Shown piece by piece: positions 7,846-16,114 of a stretch of 64,000 nucleotides of DNA. The DNA lies in assembly GCF_023073335.1 (NCBI RefSeq), contig NZ_JADPJG010000002.1:94159-158158 (forward strand). The letters are read 5' to 3'. Within the stretch, counting starts at the first letter, position 1. Each line of letters opens with the position of its first letter. The translations under genes were made by a program, and so were the position numbers. The DNA is from Bradyrhizobium sp. 21 (GTDB lineage: Bacteria > Pseudomonadota > Alphaproteobacteria > Rhizobiales > Xanthobacteraceae). Under the pieces are notes generated by a model. That model was not told where the DNA came from, did no database searches, and was given only the letters and a program-made list of their open reading frames with translations.

Positions 7846-9237
7846 ATGACGACGGATCCGACTCCGAAATCAACTTGGATTTCTGACTGGCGCCCCGAAG
7901 ACGAGGCGTTCTGGAATGCAGGCGGTAAAGTGATCGCCCGGCGCAATCTGATCTGGTCGATCGTGGCCGAACATATCGGCTTCTCGGTGTGGCTGATCTG
8001 GAGCATCGTTGCGACCAAGCTGCCGCAGGCGGGCTTCCACTACTCCACCGACGAGCTGTTCCAGCTCGTGGCGGTGCCGGGGCTGATTGGCGCATTGATG
8101 CGCTTTCCCTACACCTTCGCGGTCACGACCTTCGGCGGTCGCAACTGGACCATCTTCAGTGCGGCGATCCTGTTCATTCCGACGCTGTCGCTCGCCTATT
8201 TTGTCGGCCAGCCCGACACACCGTTCTGGCTGATGCTGCTGATCGCCTCGACCGCAGGTCTCGGCGGCGGCAATTTCGCCTCCAGCATGACCAACATCTC
8301 GTTCTTCTTCCCCGACAGGATGAAGGGATGGGCGCTGGGGCTGAACGCGGCCGGCGGCAATATCGGCGTCTCCAGCGTGCAGCTGCTGACCCCGATCCTG
8401 ATGACGCTCGCGGTCATCAATCTGTTCCAGGCAAACCCCGTCGGCGGCGTGTATCTGCAAAACGCCGGCCTGATGTGGGTGCTGCCGATCGCAATCGCGG
8501 TGTTCGGCGCGGTGTTCTTCATGAACAACCTCACCACGGCCAAGTCGTCGATCAAGAACCAGCTTGCCATCGTCAAGCGCAAGCACACCTGGATCATGGC
8601 GTATCTCTATATCGGCACGTTCGGATCCTTCATCGGTTACTCGGCTGCGTTTCCGCTGCTGATCAAGACGCAGTTTCCGCAGGTTACGATTGCGATCGCG
8701 TTCCTCGGACCGCTGGTCGGCTCGCTGTCGCGGCCGCTTGGCGGCTTGCTTGCCGACAAGATCGGCGGCTCCATCCTCACCTTCTGGAACTTCATGGCGA
8801 TGGCGGCAGCTACGGTCGGCGTGCTCTACTTCGTCGGGCACAAGGATTTCATCGGCTTCCTCGTGATGTTCCTGATCCTGTTCGTGACCACAGGCATCGG
8901 CAACGGCTCGACCTACCGCATGATCCCCTCGATCTTCCGCGAGCAGAACCTGTTCAAGGTCCGCGGCAAGGGCGATGCGGCGCGCGCGGCTGCCCTGAAG
9001 ACGGCGAGCATCGAGAGCGGTGCGGCGGTCGGCTTCATCGGCGCGGTCGGCGCCGTCGGCGGCTATCTGATCCCGAGCGGTTTTGGCAAGTCCATCGCCA
9101 TGACCGGCGGGCCGTCGCTCGCGCTCGCGATCTATCTCGGCTTCTACGCGTCCTGCCTCGCTTTGACCTGGTGGTTCTACCTGCGTCGCAGCCCGCAGGG
9201 TGAAGGCGCGTCAAGCCTCGCCGGAGCGCGGGTGTAG
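7846..9237 (+). CDS. narK: Nitrate/nitrite major facilitator transporter NarK
   Basis: A 463-residue inner-membrane MFS protein with about 12 transmembrane helices. It carries the glycine-rich nitrate signatures of the NNP family: AGLGGGNFASSM near residues 137-148 and ALGLNAAGGNIGVSS near 163-177, plus a second-half equivalent at GIGNGSTYRMIP near 350. It probably exports nitrite and/or imports nitrate. Start ATG 7846 has AAGGGATT upstream. It heads the narK-haemoglobin-flavoprotein-nasC operon, in which Bradyrhizobium NarK is described as a nitrite exporter that limits nitrite and nitric oxide stress. Together with nrtABC and the FNT channel this gives three separate nitrate/nitrite transport routes in one locus. 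Confidence 0.93.
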   Translation: MTTDPTPKSTWISDWRPEDEAFWNAGGKVIARRNLIWSIVAEHIGFSVWLIWSIVATKLPQAGFHYSTDELFQLVAVPGLIGALMRFPYTFAVTTFGGRNWTIFSAAILFIPTLSLAYFVGQPDTPFWLMLLIASTAGLGGGNFASSMTNISFFFPDRMKGWALGLNAAGGNIGVSSVQLLTPILMTLAVINLFQANPVGGVYLQNAGLMWVLPIAIAVFGAVFFMNNLTTAKSSIKNQLAIVKRKHTWIMAYLYIGTFGSFIGYSAAFPLLIKTQFPQVTIAIAFLGPLVGSLSRPLGGLLADKIGGSILTFWNFMAMAAATVGVLYFVGHKDFIGFLVMFLILFVTTGIGNGSTYRMIPSIFREQNLFKVRGKGDAARAAALKTASIESGAAVGFIGAVGAVGGYLIPSGFGKSIAMTGGPSLALAIYLGFYASCLALTWWFYLRRSPQGEGASSLAGARV

Positions 9238-9285
9238 AGCATGATCCGGAAAAGTGTGCAGCGGTTTTCCGGCAAGATCATGCTC
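9237..9285. repeat. Intergenic palindromic repeat (GAGCATGATC family)
   Basis: GAGCATGATC at 9237-9246 is inverted as GATCATGCTC at 9276-9285, with an inner CGGAAAA/TTTTCCGG pair. The left arm overlaps the narK stop codon. This element family recurs in rhizobial genomes between genes; a hairpin here could separate narK from the downstream haemoglobin message. Confidence 0.75.
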
Positions 9286-9415
9286 AAAAAATAGAGAGTG
9301 GTACGAATCTCGCTTCTCCCCGTACGCGGGGAGAAGCATTGCCCGACAGTTTGACCCATGAACCTGGTTCGCAACGGCGCGCACCAAGGCAAACCGAAAC
9401 AGGCAGGAGACCATC

Positions 9416-9844
9416 ATGACGCCCGAACAGATCACCCTCGTCCAGCAGAGCTTTTCCAAGGTCGCGCCGATTTCCGAAGCGGCCGCGGTGCTGTTCTACG
9501 ATCGCTTGTTCGAGGTCGCACCGTCCGTGCGCGCGATGTTTCCCGAGGACATGACCGAGCAGCGCAAGAAGCTGATGGGCATGCTCGCCGCCGTCGTCGG
9601 CGGCCTGTCGAATCTGGACTCGATTCTTCCCGCCGCCTCGGCGCTTGCGAAGCGGCACGTCGGCTATGGCGCCAAGGCCGAGCACTACCCCGTGGTCGGC
9701 GCGACCTTGCTGTGGACCCTAGAGAAGGGTCTTGGCGAGGCCTGGACACCCGAACTCGCCACGGCCTGGACCGACGCCTATGGCGTGCTGTCCGGCTACA
9801 TGATTTCCGAGGCCTACGGCGCACAGTCGCAGGCCGCCGAATAG
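9416..9844 (+). CDS. bjgb: Single-domain haemoglobin (Bjgb)
   Basis: A 142-residue globin of the flavohaemoglobin-type single-domain class. Proximal haem ligand is His81 in KRHVGYG; the Tyr in LFYDRLF (residue 28) fits the B10 position typical of nitric-oxide-handling globins. It ends without the FAD/NAD reductase module of Hmp, and the next gene encodes a separate flavoprotein that may reduce it. In Bradyrhizobium the equivalent protein is reported to protect against nitric oxide made during nitrate assimilation. Start ATG 9416 follows AGGAGA. Translation is probably coupled within the operon; the flavoprotein gene begins 10 bp later. Confidence 0.93.
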   Translation: MTPEQITLVQQSFSKVAPISEAAAVLFYDRLFEVAPSVRAMFPEDMTEQRKKLMGMLAAVVGGLSNLDSILPAASALAKRHVGYGAKAEHYPVVGATLLWTLEKGLGEAWTPELATAWTDAYGVLSGYMISEAYGAQSQAAE

Positions 9845-9854
9845 GAGACGCCTT

Positions 9855-11072
9855 GTGAGTGAACCGCTGGTCATCGTCGGTAACGGTATGGCGGCCGCGC
9901 GGCTTGTCGATGAGCTCGCCAAGTTCGCGCTGGGCCGCTACGCTGTTGCCGTTATCGGCGATGAGCCGCGGCTCGCTTACAACCGCGTGCTGCTCTCGTC
10001 CGTGCTTGCCGGCGAGACCGGCTCGCACGAAATCGAGCTCAGGCCCGCCGATTGGTGGCGCCATCGCGGCGTTACGGTGCGCTACGGCTATCGCGTCACC
10101 GAGGTCGATGTCGGCCGCCGCGAGCTCAAGATCGAGGGCGAAGAGAGCATGGAATATTCCAAGCTCGTGCTCGCCACCGGCTCGACGCCGCTGCGGCTCA
10201 ACGTGCCGGGCGCCGATCTCGCCGGCGTGCACACCTTCCGCGACACCCGCGACGTCGACCTGCTGCTGACGCTGGCAGCGGCGAAGAAACGCGTCGTCGT
10301 GGTCGGCGGTGGCTTGCTCGGGCTTGAAGCGGCCTACGGGCTGGCCAAGGCCGGCGCGCCGGTGACGTTGCTGCATCTGATGGACCGGCTGATGGAGCGC
10401 CAGCTCGATCTGCCGGCCGCCGACCTGCTCAAGACGCTGGTCGAGCGCAAGGGCATCCGCATCCTGCTCAACGCGAGCACCAAATGCATCCATGGCGAGG
10501 ACCATGTCGAAGCCGTCGAGCTTGCCGACGGCACTCGCATCGAGGCCGACGCCGTGATCTTCGCCGCCGGCATCAGGCCCAACATCGCGCTGGCCAGGGA
10601 CGCCGGCATCGCGGTCAACCGCGGCATCGTCGTCAACGACGAGATGCAGACGGCCTCGCCCGACATCTACGCGCTCGGCGAATGCGCCGAGCATCGCGGC
10701 ACCTGCTATGGCCTGGTCGAGCCGGCCTACGAGCAGGCGCGGGTGCTGGCGCGGCATCTCGCCGGCCGGCCCGCCTCCTACCAGGGCAGCGTGGTCTCGA
10801 CCAATCTGAAGGTCTCGGGTGTGAGCGTGTTTTCAGCCGGCGACTTCATGGGCGGGGAGGGCAGCGAGAGCCTCGTGCTCGCCGACCGCAGGCGCGGCAC
10901 CTACAAGAAGCTCGTCATTGCCGACGGCCGGCTCACCGGCGCCGTGCTGATCGGCGATACCGTCGATGCGCTCTGGTATCTCGAGCTGATCCGCAATCGC
11001 GAGAAAGTCGCGGCGATCCGCACCGACATGATGTTCGGCCGCGCGCTCGCGCGTCCTTCCAAGGCAGCTTGA
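9855..11072 (+). CDS. flp: FAD/NAD(P)H-dependent oxidoreductase of nitrate assimilation (Flp)
   Basis: A 405-residue flavoprotein resembling the N-terminal FAD/NADH part of NirB and the NasB/NasD reductases. An FAD dinucleotide fold starts at residues 4-10 (VIVGNGMAA), the second NAD-binding fold is VVVVGGGLLGLEAA near 145-158, and ATGSTP and the ALGECAEH FAD motif are present. No iron-sulphur cysteines are evident. It should pass electrons from NAD(P)H to the [2Fe-2S] domain at the end of NasC, and possibly to the haemoglobin. Start is GTG 9855 with TAGGAGA upstream, 10 bp after the haemoglobin stop. Rubredoxin or ferredoxin reductases are related alternatives, but operon context favours the nitrate role. 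Confidence 0.9.
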   Translation: MSEPLVIVGNGMAAARLVDELAKFALGRYAVAVIGDEPRLAYNRVLLSSVLAGETGSHEIELRPADWWRHRGVTVRYGYRVTEVDVGRRELKIEGEESMEYSKLVLATGSTPLRLNVPGADLAGVHTFRDTRDVDLLLTLAAAKKRVVVVGGGLLGLEAAYGLAKAGAPVTLLHLMDRLMERQLDLPAADLLKTLVERKGIRILLNASTKCIHGEDHVEAVELADGTRIEADAVIFAAGIRPNIALARDAGIAVNRGIVVNDEMQTASPDIYALGECAEHRGTCYGLVEPAYEQARVLARHLAGRPASYQGSVVSTNLKVSGVSVFSAGDFMGGEGSESLVLADRRRGTYKKLVIADGRLTGAVLIGDTVDALWYLELIRNREKVAAIRTDMMFGRALARPSKAA

Positions 11073-11086
11073 CGGGGCGGCTCGAG

Positions 11087-13792
11087 ATGACGGTGATCGA
11101 TCCAACGCTGCGCGCCACCAAGACGACCTGCCCCTATTGCGGCGTCGGCTGCGGCGTGCTGGCAACGCCCGACGGCAAGGGTGCTGCTGCAATCGCGGGC
11201 GATCCCGATCATCCCGCCAATTTCGGCCGGCTGTGCTCGAAGGGCTCGGCGCTCGGCGAGACCGTCGGGCTGGAAAGCCGGCTGCTCTATCCGATGATCC
11301 GCTGCAAAGGCGTGCTCGAACGCGTCGCCTGGAGCGATGCGCTCGACCACGTCGCCCACCGCATGCAGCACATCGTCGCGCGCGACGGCGCCGACGCGGT
11401 TGCATTCTATCTCTCCGGCCAGCTCCTGACCGAGGACTATTACGTCGCCAACAAGCTGATGAAGGGATTCGTCGGCACGGCCAATGTCGACACCAATTCG
11501 CGGTTGTGCATGTCGTCCTCGGTCGCCGGCCATCGCCGCGCCTTCGGTGCCGACACCGTGCCCGGCTGCTACGAGGATCTCGACCAGGCCGATTTGCTCG
11601 TCTTCGTCGGCTCGAACGCGGCCTGGTGCCATCCGGTGCTGTTCCAGCGCATGATCAAGAACCGGCAGGAGCGCGGCGCGCGGATGATCGTGATCGATCC
11701 GCGCCGCACCGATACGGCGGGCGACGTCGATCTGTTCCTGGGCCTCAAGCCCGGCACCGACACCGCGTTGTTCTCCGGTCTGTTCGTCCATCTCGCCGAC
11801 AATGGTGCACTGGACCGGGACTACATCGCGCGCAACACGTCGGGATTCGACGATGCGCTGGCGCGTGCGCGCAGCATCGCCGGCAGCGCGACCGCGACCG
11901 CGCTTGCCACCGGCCTCACCGAGCAGGACGTCGCAAGCTTCTTCAAGATGTTCCGCGACACGCCGCGTGTCGTCACGCTGTATTCGCAGGGCGTCAACCA
12001 GTCGGCGCAGGGCACCGACAAGGTCAACGCGATCCTCAACTGTCACCTCGCCACGGGGCGTATCGGCAAGCTTGGCGCTTCGCCGTTTTCGCTCACGGGC
12101 CAGCCCAATGCGATGGGCGGCCGCGAGGTCGGCGGCCTCGCCAACCAGCTCGCCGCGCATATGAATTTCACGCCGCCCGACATCGACCGCGTGCGGCGGT
12201 TCTGGAAGGCGCCGCGCATCGCCACCCATGAGGGGCTGAAGGCGGTACAGCTGTTCGAGGCGATCAACCGCGGCGAGGTCAAGGCGCTGTGGGTGATGGG
12301 CACCAACCCGGTGGTGTCGCTGCCCGACGCCGACTTCGTGCGCGAGGCGCTGAAGAAGCTCGAACTATTCGTGGTCTCCGAGAACGTGCTCTCCAACGAC
12401 ACGGTCGAGGCGGGCCCGCATGTGCTTTTGCCCGCGCTTGCCTGGGGCGAGAAGTCGGGCACCGTCACCAATTCCGAGCGCCGGATCTCGCGCCAGCGCG
12501 CGTTCCTGCCGGCGCCGGGCGAAGCGCGGCCGGATTGGTGGGTCGTGAGCGAGACCGCCAAGCGCCTCGGCTTCGGCGACAGTTTTGACTACAAATCGGC
12601 CGCGGATATCTTCCGCGAGCATGCCGCGCTCTCGGCCTTCGAGAACAATGGCAGCCGTGATTTCGACATCGGCGCGCTCACCGGGCTGTCCGACGAAGCC
12701 TTCGATGCGTTGAAGCCCGTGCTTTGGCCCGCGCGCGAGGGCGAGGCGCCCGGCGAACGGTTCTTTGCCGAGGGCGGCTTCTTCACCAATGACGGCAAGG
12801 GCCGTTTCATTGCGCCGGAAATGCCGGCGTTGCGCGGCGAGACCGGCCCGTCGCGGCCGCTACGGCTCAACACCGGGCGCATCCGCGACCAGTGGCACAC
12901 CATGACGCGCACGGGCCTGAGCCAGCGGCTGGGCGCACATCTGCCGGAGCCCTTCGTCGAGATCCATCCCGACGACGCTAACAAATACAACATCGCTCAC
13001 GGTGGCTTTGCTCGCATCACCACCGACCACGGCCAGTGCATCCTGAAGGTGGCCGTCAGCGAGCGGCAGCAGCGCGGCACGCTGTTCGCGCCGATCCACT
13101 GGAGCGCGATGAACGCCTCGCACGGCCGCGTCGGCGCGCTGGTCGCTCCCTTCACCGATCCGTTCTCGGGGCAGCCGGAGTCGAAGGCGACGCCGGCCGC
13201 GATCGCGCCGTATGAATACGTCTTCCGCGGCTTCGCGCTGTCGCGCAAGCAGCTCGATCTGCCGTCCAACCTGCTGTGGACCCGCGTCACGGTCGCCGGC
13301 GGCTTCGGCTATCTCTTCGCCGACAATGCGGATCTTTCGCGCTGGCCGGCCTGGCTCGATGGCGTCGCGGGCGAGGATGTCGCCGACTACCGCGACTTCG
13401 GCGGCGGGGTCTATCGTGCGGCGTCTTTCGCGGGCGACCGCATCGAGACCTGCCTGTTCGTCGGCCCCGCGCATGATGCTGGCGACTGGGAGGTGGTGAA
13501 GAGCCTGTTCGTCGCCGATCACGTCACCGATGAGCAGCGCCGCATGCTGCTCTCCGGCAAATCCAGCGAAGGCGCCGCCGCGACCGGCCCCATCGTCTGC
13601 GCCTGCTTCGGCGTCGGCCGCGGCACCATCTGCGAGACCATCGCCGCCGGTGCGCGCACGGCGGCCGAGATCGGCGTAAAGCTCAAGGCCGGCACCAATT
13701 GCGGTTCCTGCATCCCCGAACTGAAGCGCCTGATCGCGACGACGGAAGTGGCGCCTGCGAACCAGGTCAAGCTCGCGGGCGCGGCGGGGTAG
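11087..13792 (+). CDS. nasC: Assimilatory nitrate reductase, molybdenum catalytic subunit
   Basis: A 901-residue cytoplasmic molybdopterin oxidoreductase reducing nitrate to nitrite. The N-terminal [4Fe-4S] ligands are Cys15, Cys18, Cys22 and Cys50; DTNSRLCMSS and the QPNAMGGREVGG stretch match bis-MGD nitrate reductases; the C-terminal third holds the cofactor-binding domain. The last 70 residues form a BFD-like [2Fe-2S] domain (CACFGVG with NCGSC), as in NasA-type enzymes that take electrons from a flavoprotein. No signal peptide is present. The frame is open back to 10484 inside flp, but residues before ATG 11087 are an out-of-frame shadow of flp; the chosen start follows flp by 14 bp. Nitrite reductase is not in this window and must be encoded elsewhere. 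Confidence 0.94.
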   Translation: MTVIDPTLRATKTTCPYCGVGCGVLATPDGKGAAAIAGDPDHPANFGRLCSKGSALGETVGLESRLLYPMIRCKGVLERVAWSDALDHVAHRMQHIVARDGADAVAFYLSGQLLTEDYYVANKLMKGFVGTANVDTNSRLCMSSSVAGHRRAFGADTVPGCYEDLDQADLLVFVGSNAAWCHPVLFQRMIKNRQERGARMIVIDPRRTDTAGDVDLFLGLKPGTDTALFSGLFVHLADNGALDRDYIARNTSGFDDALARARSIAGSATATALATGLTEQDVASFFKMFRDTPRVVTLYSQGVNQSAQGTDKVNAILNCHLATGRIGKLGASPFSLTGQPNAMGGREVGGLANQLAAHMNFTPPDIDRVRRFWKAPRIATHEGLKAVQLFEAINRGEVKALWVMGTNPVVSLPDADFVREALKKLELFVVSENVLSNDTVEAGPHVLLPALAWGEKSGTVTNSERRISRQRAFLPAPGEARPDWWVVSETAKRLGFGDSFDYKSAADIFREHAALSAFENNGSRDFDIGALTGLSDEAFDALKPVLWPAREGEAPGERFFAEGGFFTNDGKGRFIAPEMPALRGETGPSRPLRLNTGRIRDQWHTMTRTGLSQRLGAHLPEPFVEIHPDDANKYNIAHGGFARITTDHGQCILKVAVSERQQRGTLFAPIHWSAMNASHGRVGALVAPFTDPFSGQPESKATPAAIAPYEYVFRGFALSRKQLDLPSNLLWTRVTVAGGFGYLFADNADLSRWPAWLDGVAGEDVADYRDFGGGVYRAASFAGDRIETCLFVGPAHDAGDWEVVKSLFVADHVTDEQRRMLLSGKSSEGAAATGPIVCACFGVGRGTICETIAAGARTAAEIGVKLKAGTNCGSCIPELKRLIATTEVAPANQVKLAGAAG

Positions 13793-13814
13793 AAACCCTC
13801 CCTCTTCTCCTCTT

Positions 13815-13900
13815 GTAGCCCGGATGCAGCGAAACGAAATCCGGGACCTCGCTGCCGCCTCGCGAGAAACCCCGATTGCGCTTCGCTGCATCCGGGCTAC
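13815..13900. repeat. Intergenic palindromic repeat (TAGCCCGGATG family)
   Basis: A perfect 19-bp inverted pair: GTAGCCCGGATGCAGCGAA (13815-13833) and its inverse at 13882-13900, with a further partial CCGGG arm inside. Elements with this sequence are common between genes in Bradyrhizobium. It lies just after nasC and could form a transcript-ending hairpin. Confidence 0.8.
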
Positions 13901-13944
13901 GAGGTCCTTCGGTGTTGATGCAGCCAAGCGCGATATCTCCTTAT

Positions 13945-14068
13945 CGTCGTCCTGGCGAAAGCCAGGACCCATTAGCCCGGGTTAGTGTTGTTAAAGCACG
14001 GTGTGGCCACCATCTACCGCGGCAACATCTGCTTGTGGTAATGGGTCCTGGCTTTCGCCAGGACGACG
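13945..14068. repeat. Intergenic palindromic repeat (CGTCGTCCTGGCGAAAGCCAGGACCC family), copy 1
   Basis: The 30-bp arms at 13945-13974 and 14039-14068 are exact inverses, and each arm is itself a small hairpin (CCTGGCGAAAGCCAGG). A second copy lies at 41921-42047. The right arm ends 19 bp before the aldo/keto reductase start, so the element forms most of that gene's 5' region. Confidence 0.85.
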
Positions 14069-14087
14069 TCTGGAGATCGGAGCAGAC

Positions 14088-14927
14088 ATGAAGACCAAAC
14101 CCTTCGGCAAAACCAGCACCAACGTTTCCGTCATCGGGCAGGGCACCTGGTATCTCGACCACGGCGACCGCAAACGCGCGATCGCGGCGCTTCAGCGCGG
14201 GCTCGATCTCGGCATGACCCACATCGACACCGCCGAGATGTATGGCGATGCCGAGCTCGTCATTGCCGATGCGATCGCGGGCCGTCGCGACGAGGTGTTT
14301 CTGGTCTCAAAGGTGCTGCCGAGCAACGCTTCGCGGCGAGGAACCATCACCGCCTGCGAGCGCTCGCTGAAGCGGCTGAAGACCGATCGGCTCGACTGCT
14401 ACCTGCTGCATTGGCGCGGCTCGTATCCGCTGGAGGACACCGTCGCCGCGTTCGAGGATCTAGTGAAGGCCGGCAAGATCAAATCCTGGGGCGTCTCCAG
14501 TTTCGATGCCGACGATCTCGATGAAATTCTCGACGTTGCCGGCGAAGACCGCATCGCCTGCAATCAGGTGCTCTATCATCTCAAGGAGCGTGCGATCGAG
14601 CATGCGGTGGTTCCGTGGTGCGAACGGCATGGCGTCTCTGTGGTCGCCTATTCGCCGTTCGGCCACGACGATTTCCCGACGAGCAACAGCAAGGGCGGCG
14701 CCGTGCTTGCGCGCATCGCAGAAGCACGGCTCGTGACGCCGCGTCAGGTCGCGCTGAGTTTCCTCACCCGTGCGACTACGGTGTTTGCGATCCCGAAGGC
14801 TTCGTCGGCGGAACATGCCGGCGAAAATGCGGCCGCTGGCGATCTTGAGCTGACGAGAGAAGAGATTGCCGCGCTCGACGCGGCGTTTCCGCGAGGTCCG
14901 AAGCCGCACGGCCTGCCCATGCTGTAG
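14088..14927 (+). CDS. Aldo/keto reductase
   Basis: A 279-residue NADPH-type aldo/keto reductase with the TIM-barrel family pattern: GQGTWYLD near the N-terminus, HIDTAEMYG carrying the catalytic Asp and Tyr, VSKVLPSN carrying the Lys, and CYLLHWRG carrying the His. The C-terminal cofactor region is VFAIPKASSAEHAGENAAA. It should reduce aldehydes or ketones, or oxidise alcohols, in the cytoplasm; the substrate is not evident. The ATG at 14088 follows GGAGCAGAC; an in-frame upstream start at 14001 would read through the palindromic repeat and is rejected. It is a single gene with no clear operon partner; the transporter downstream starts 77 bp later. Confidence 0.9.
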   Translation: MKTKPFGKTSTNVSVIGQGTWYLDHGDRKRAIAALQRGLDLGMTHIDTAEMYGDAELVIADAIAGRRDEVFLVSKVLPSNASRRGTITACERSLKRLKTDRLDCYLLHWRGSYPLEDTVAAFEDLVKAGKIKSWGVSSFDADDLDEILDVAGEDRIACNQVLYHLKERAIEHAVVPWCERHGVSVVAYSPFGHDDFPTSNSKGGAVLARIAEARLVTPRQVALSFLTRATTVFAIPKASSAEHAGENAAAGDLELTREEIAALDAAFPRGPKPHGLPML

Positions 14928-15004
14928 CGCACAAAAGCCTATTATTAATGGAGTCTTGACGCGCGCGGACGTGAGCGCATATCGGCATCCTGTTTTCGGA
15001 AGTT

Positions 15005-16054
15005 GTGAAAGCGGCGCAATTGTCGTTTTTTACGACCGTTCCCGATTCGCATTTCCCAGGTTTAGCCGTGACCCCGCCGCCCGCCGTAGCCGCAAGGCTC
15101 GACAGTATTCCCATGCCCGTGCCGGAGAAGAAGCAGGAGGCCCGCCGCGCGCCTGCGCGCGTCGATCATCCCTTCAAAGGCATCGCGCTGATCCTGCTGT
15201 CGACCGTGTTCCTCGGCTGTTCCGACGTCACCGCGAAATATTTGTCGACGAGTCTGCCCTCGATCGAGATTACCTGGATCCGCTTTCTCACCTTCGCCCT
15301 GATCATGGTGCCGGCGATGCTGCCGGGCTCGCCGCTCTATGCGATGCGCACCAAACGGCTCGGCACGCACGTGATGCGCGGCGCGGCGCTGCTTGGCTCC
15401 TCGCTGTTCTTCATCACCGGACTTGGCTTCCTGCCGATTGCGGAGGCTTCGGCGACCGGCTTCGTCGCACCGCTGTTCGTCACCGCGCTGTCGATCGTCT
15501 TCCTCGGCGAGAAGGTCGGCTTGCGCCGCTGGTTCGCCACCGCGCTCGGGCTCGTCGGCGTGCTGATCATCCTGCGCCCCGGCACCAACGCGTTTCATGC
15601 GGCCGCGTTCTTCCCGGTCGTCTCGGCGGCGTGCTGGGCCGGCACGCTGATCCTGACGCGCATGATGAGCGGCCGCGAGGCGGTCATCACGACCATGGCC
15701 TATTCATCGCTCACGGGCCTCGTGATCCTCACCGCGATCGTCCCGTTCGTCTGGGTCACGCCGTCCTGGAGCGCGATTGCGCTCGGCATCTTCATCGGCG
15801 TCGCCTCCACCGCGGGGCAATGGATCGTCGTGCTGGCCTATCGCTATGGCGATGCCTCGGTGCTGGCGCCGTTCTCCTACACGCAATTGCTGTGGGTCAG
15901 CATTTTGGGCTTCTTCATCTTCGGCGAATTGCCCGACGTCTGGACCATCACCGGCGCGGCCTTCATCGTCGCCAGCGGTCTCTACATCGCCCATCGCGAG
16001 CGCGTGCGCCGCACCCAGCTCCTGGTGCTCGAAGAACGTTCGCCGAACGCCTGA
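15005..16054 (+). CDS. EamA/DMT-family transporter
   Basis: A membrane protein of 349 residues if GTG 15005 is used; starts at GTG 15068 or ATG 15113 are also possible and give shorter N-termini before the first helix near residue 60. About ten transmembrane segments in two EamA repeats are seen, the second ending in YTQLLWVSILGFFIFGE, the usual end-of-repeat motif. Drug/metabolite transporters of this class export amino acids, bases or other small metabolites across the inner membrane. It overlaps no neighbour and no substrate clue is present. The 61-bp gap to the alcohol dehydrogenase downstream allows co-transcription. Confidence 0.85.
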   Translation: MKAAQLSFFTTVPDSHFPGLAVTPPPAVAARLDSIPMPVPEKKQEARRAPARVDHPFKGIALILLSTVFLGCSDVTAKYLSTSLPSIEITWIRFLTFALIMVPAMLPGSPLYAMRTKRLGTHVMRGAALLGSSLFFITGLGFLPIAEASATGFVAPLFVTALSIVFLGEKVGLRRWFATALGLVGVLIILRPGTNAFHAAAFFPVVSAACWAGTLILTRMMSGREAVITTMAYSSLTGLVILTAIVPFVWVTPSWSAIALGIFIGVASTAGQWIVVLAYRYGDASVLAPFSYTQLLWVSILGFFIFGELPDVWTITGAAFIVASGLYIAHRERVRRTQLLVLEERSPNA

Positions 16055-16114
16055 CGCAATATCCCGAACCCGGCTTCGTGCTATCAACGGCCCCGACGAA
16101 GCGGGAGGAGCCGG

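Noticed and set aside
10484..11086. N-terminal 201-codon extension of the nasC frame
   Set aside because: It overlaps flp entirely in another frame. The nitrate reductase family begins at the CPYCGVGCG cluster motif, which lies 14 residues after the ATG at 11087.
13815..14068. Adjacent palindromes as a CRISPR array or insertion sequence
   Set aside because: There is no regular repeat-spacer pattern, no cas gene and no transposase or target duplication; they are two different intergenic repeat families side by side.
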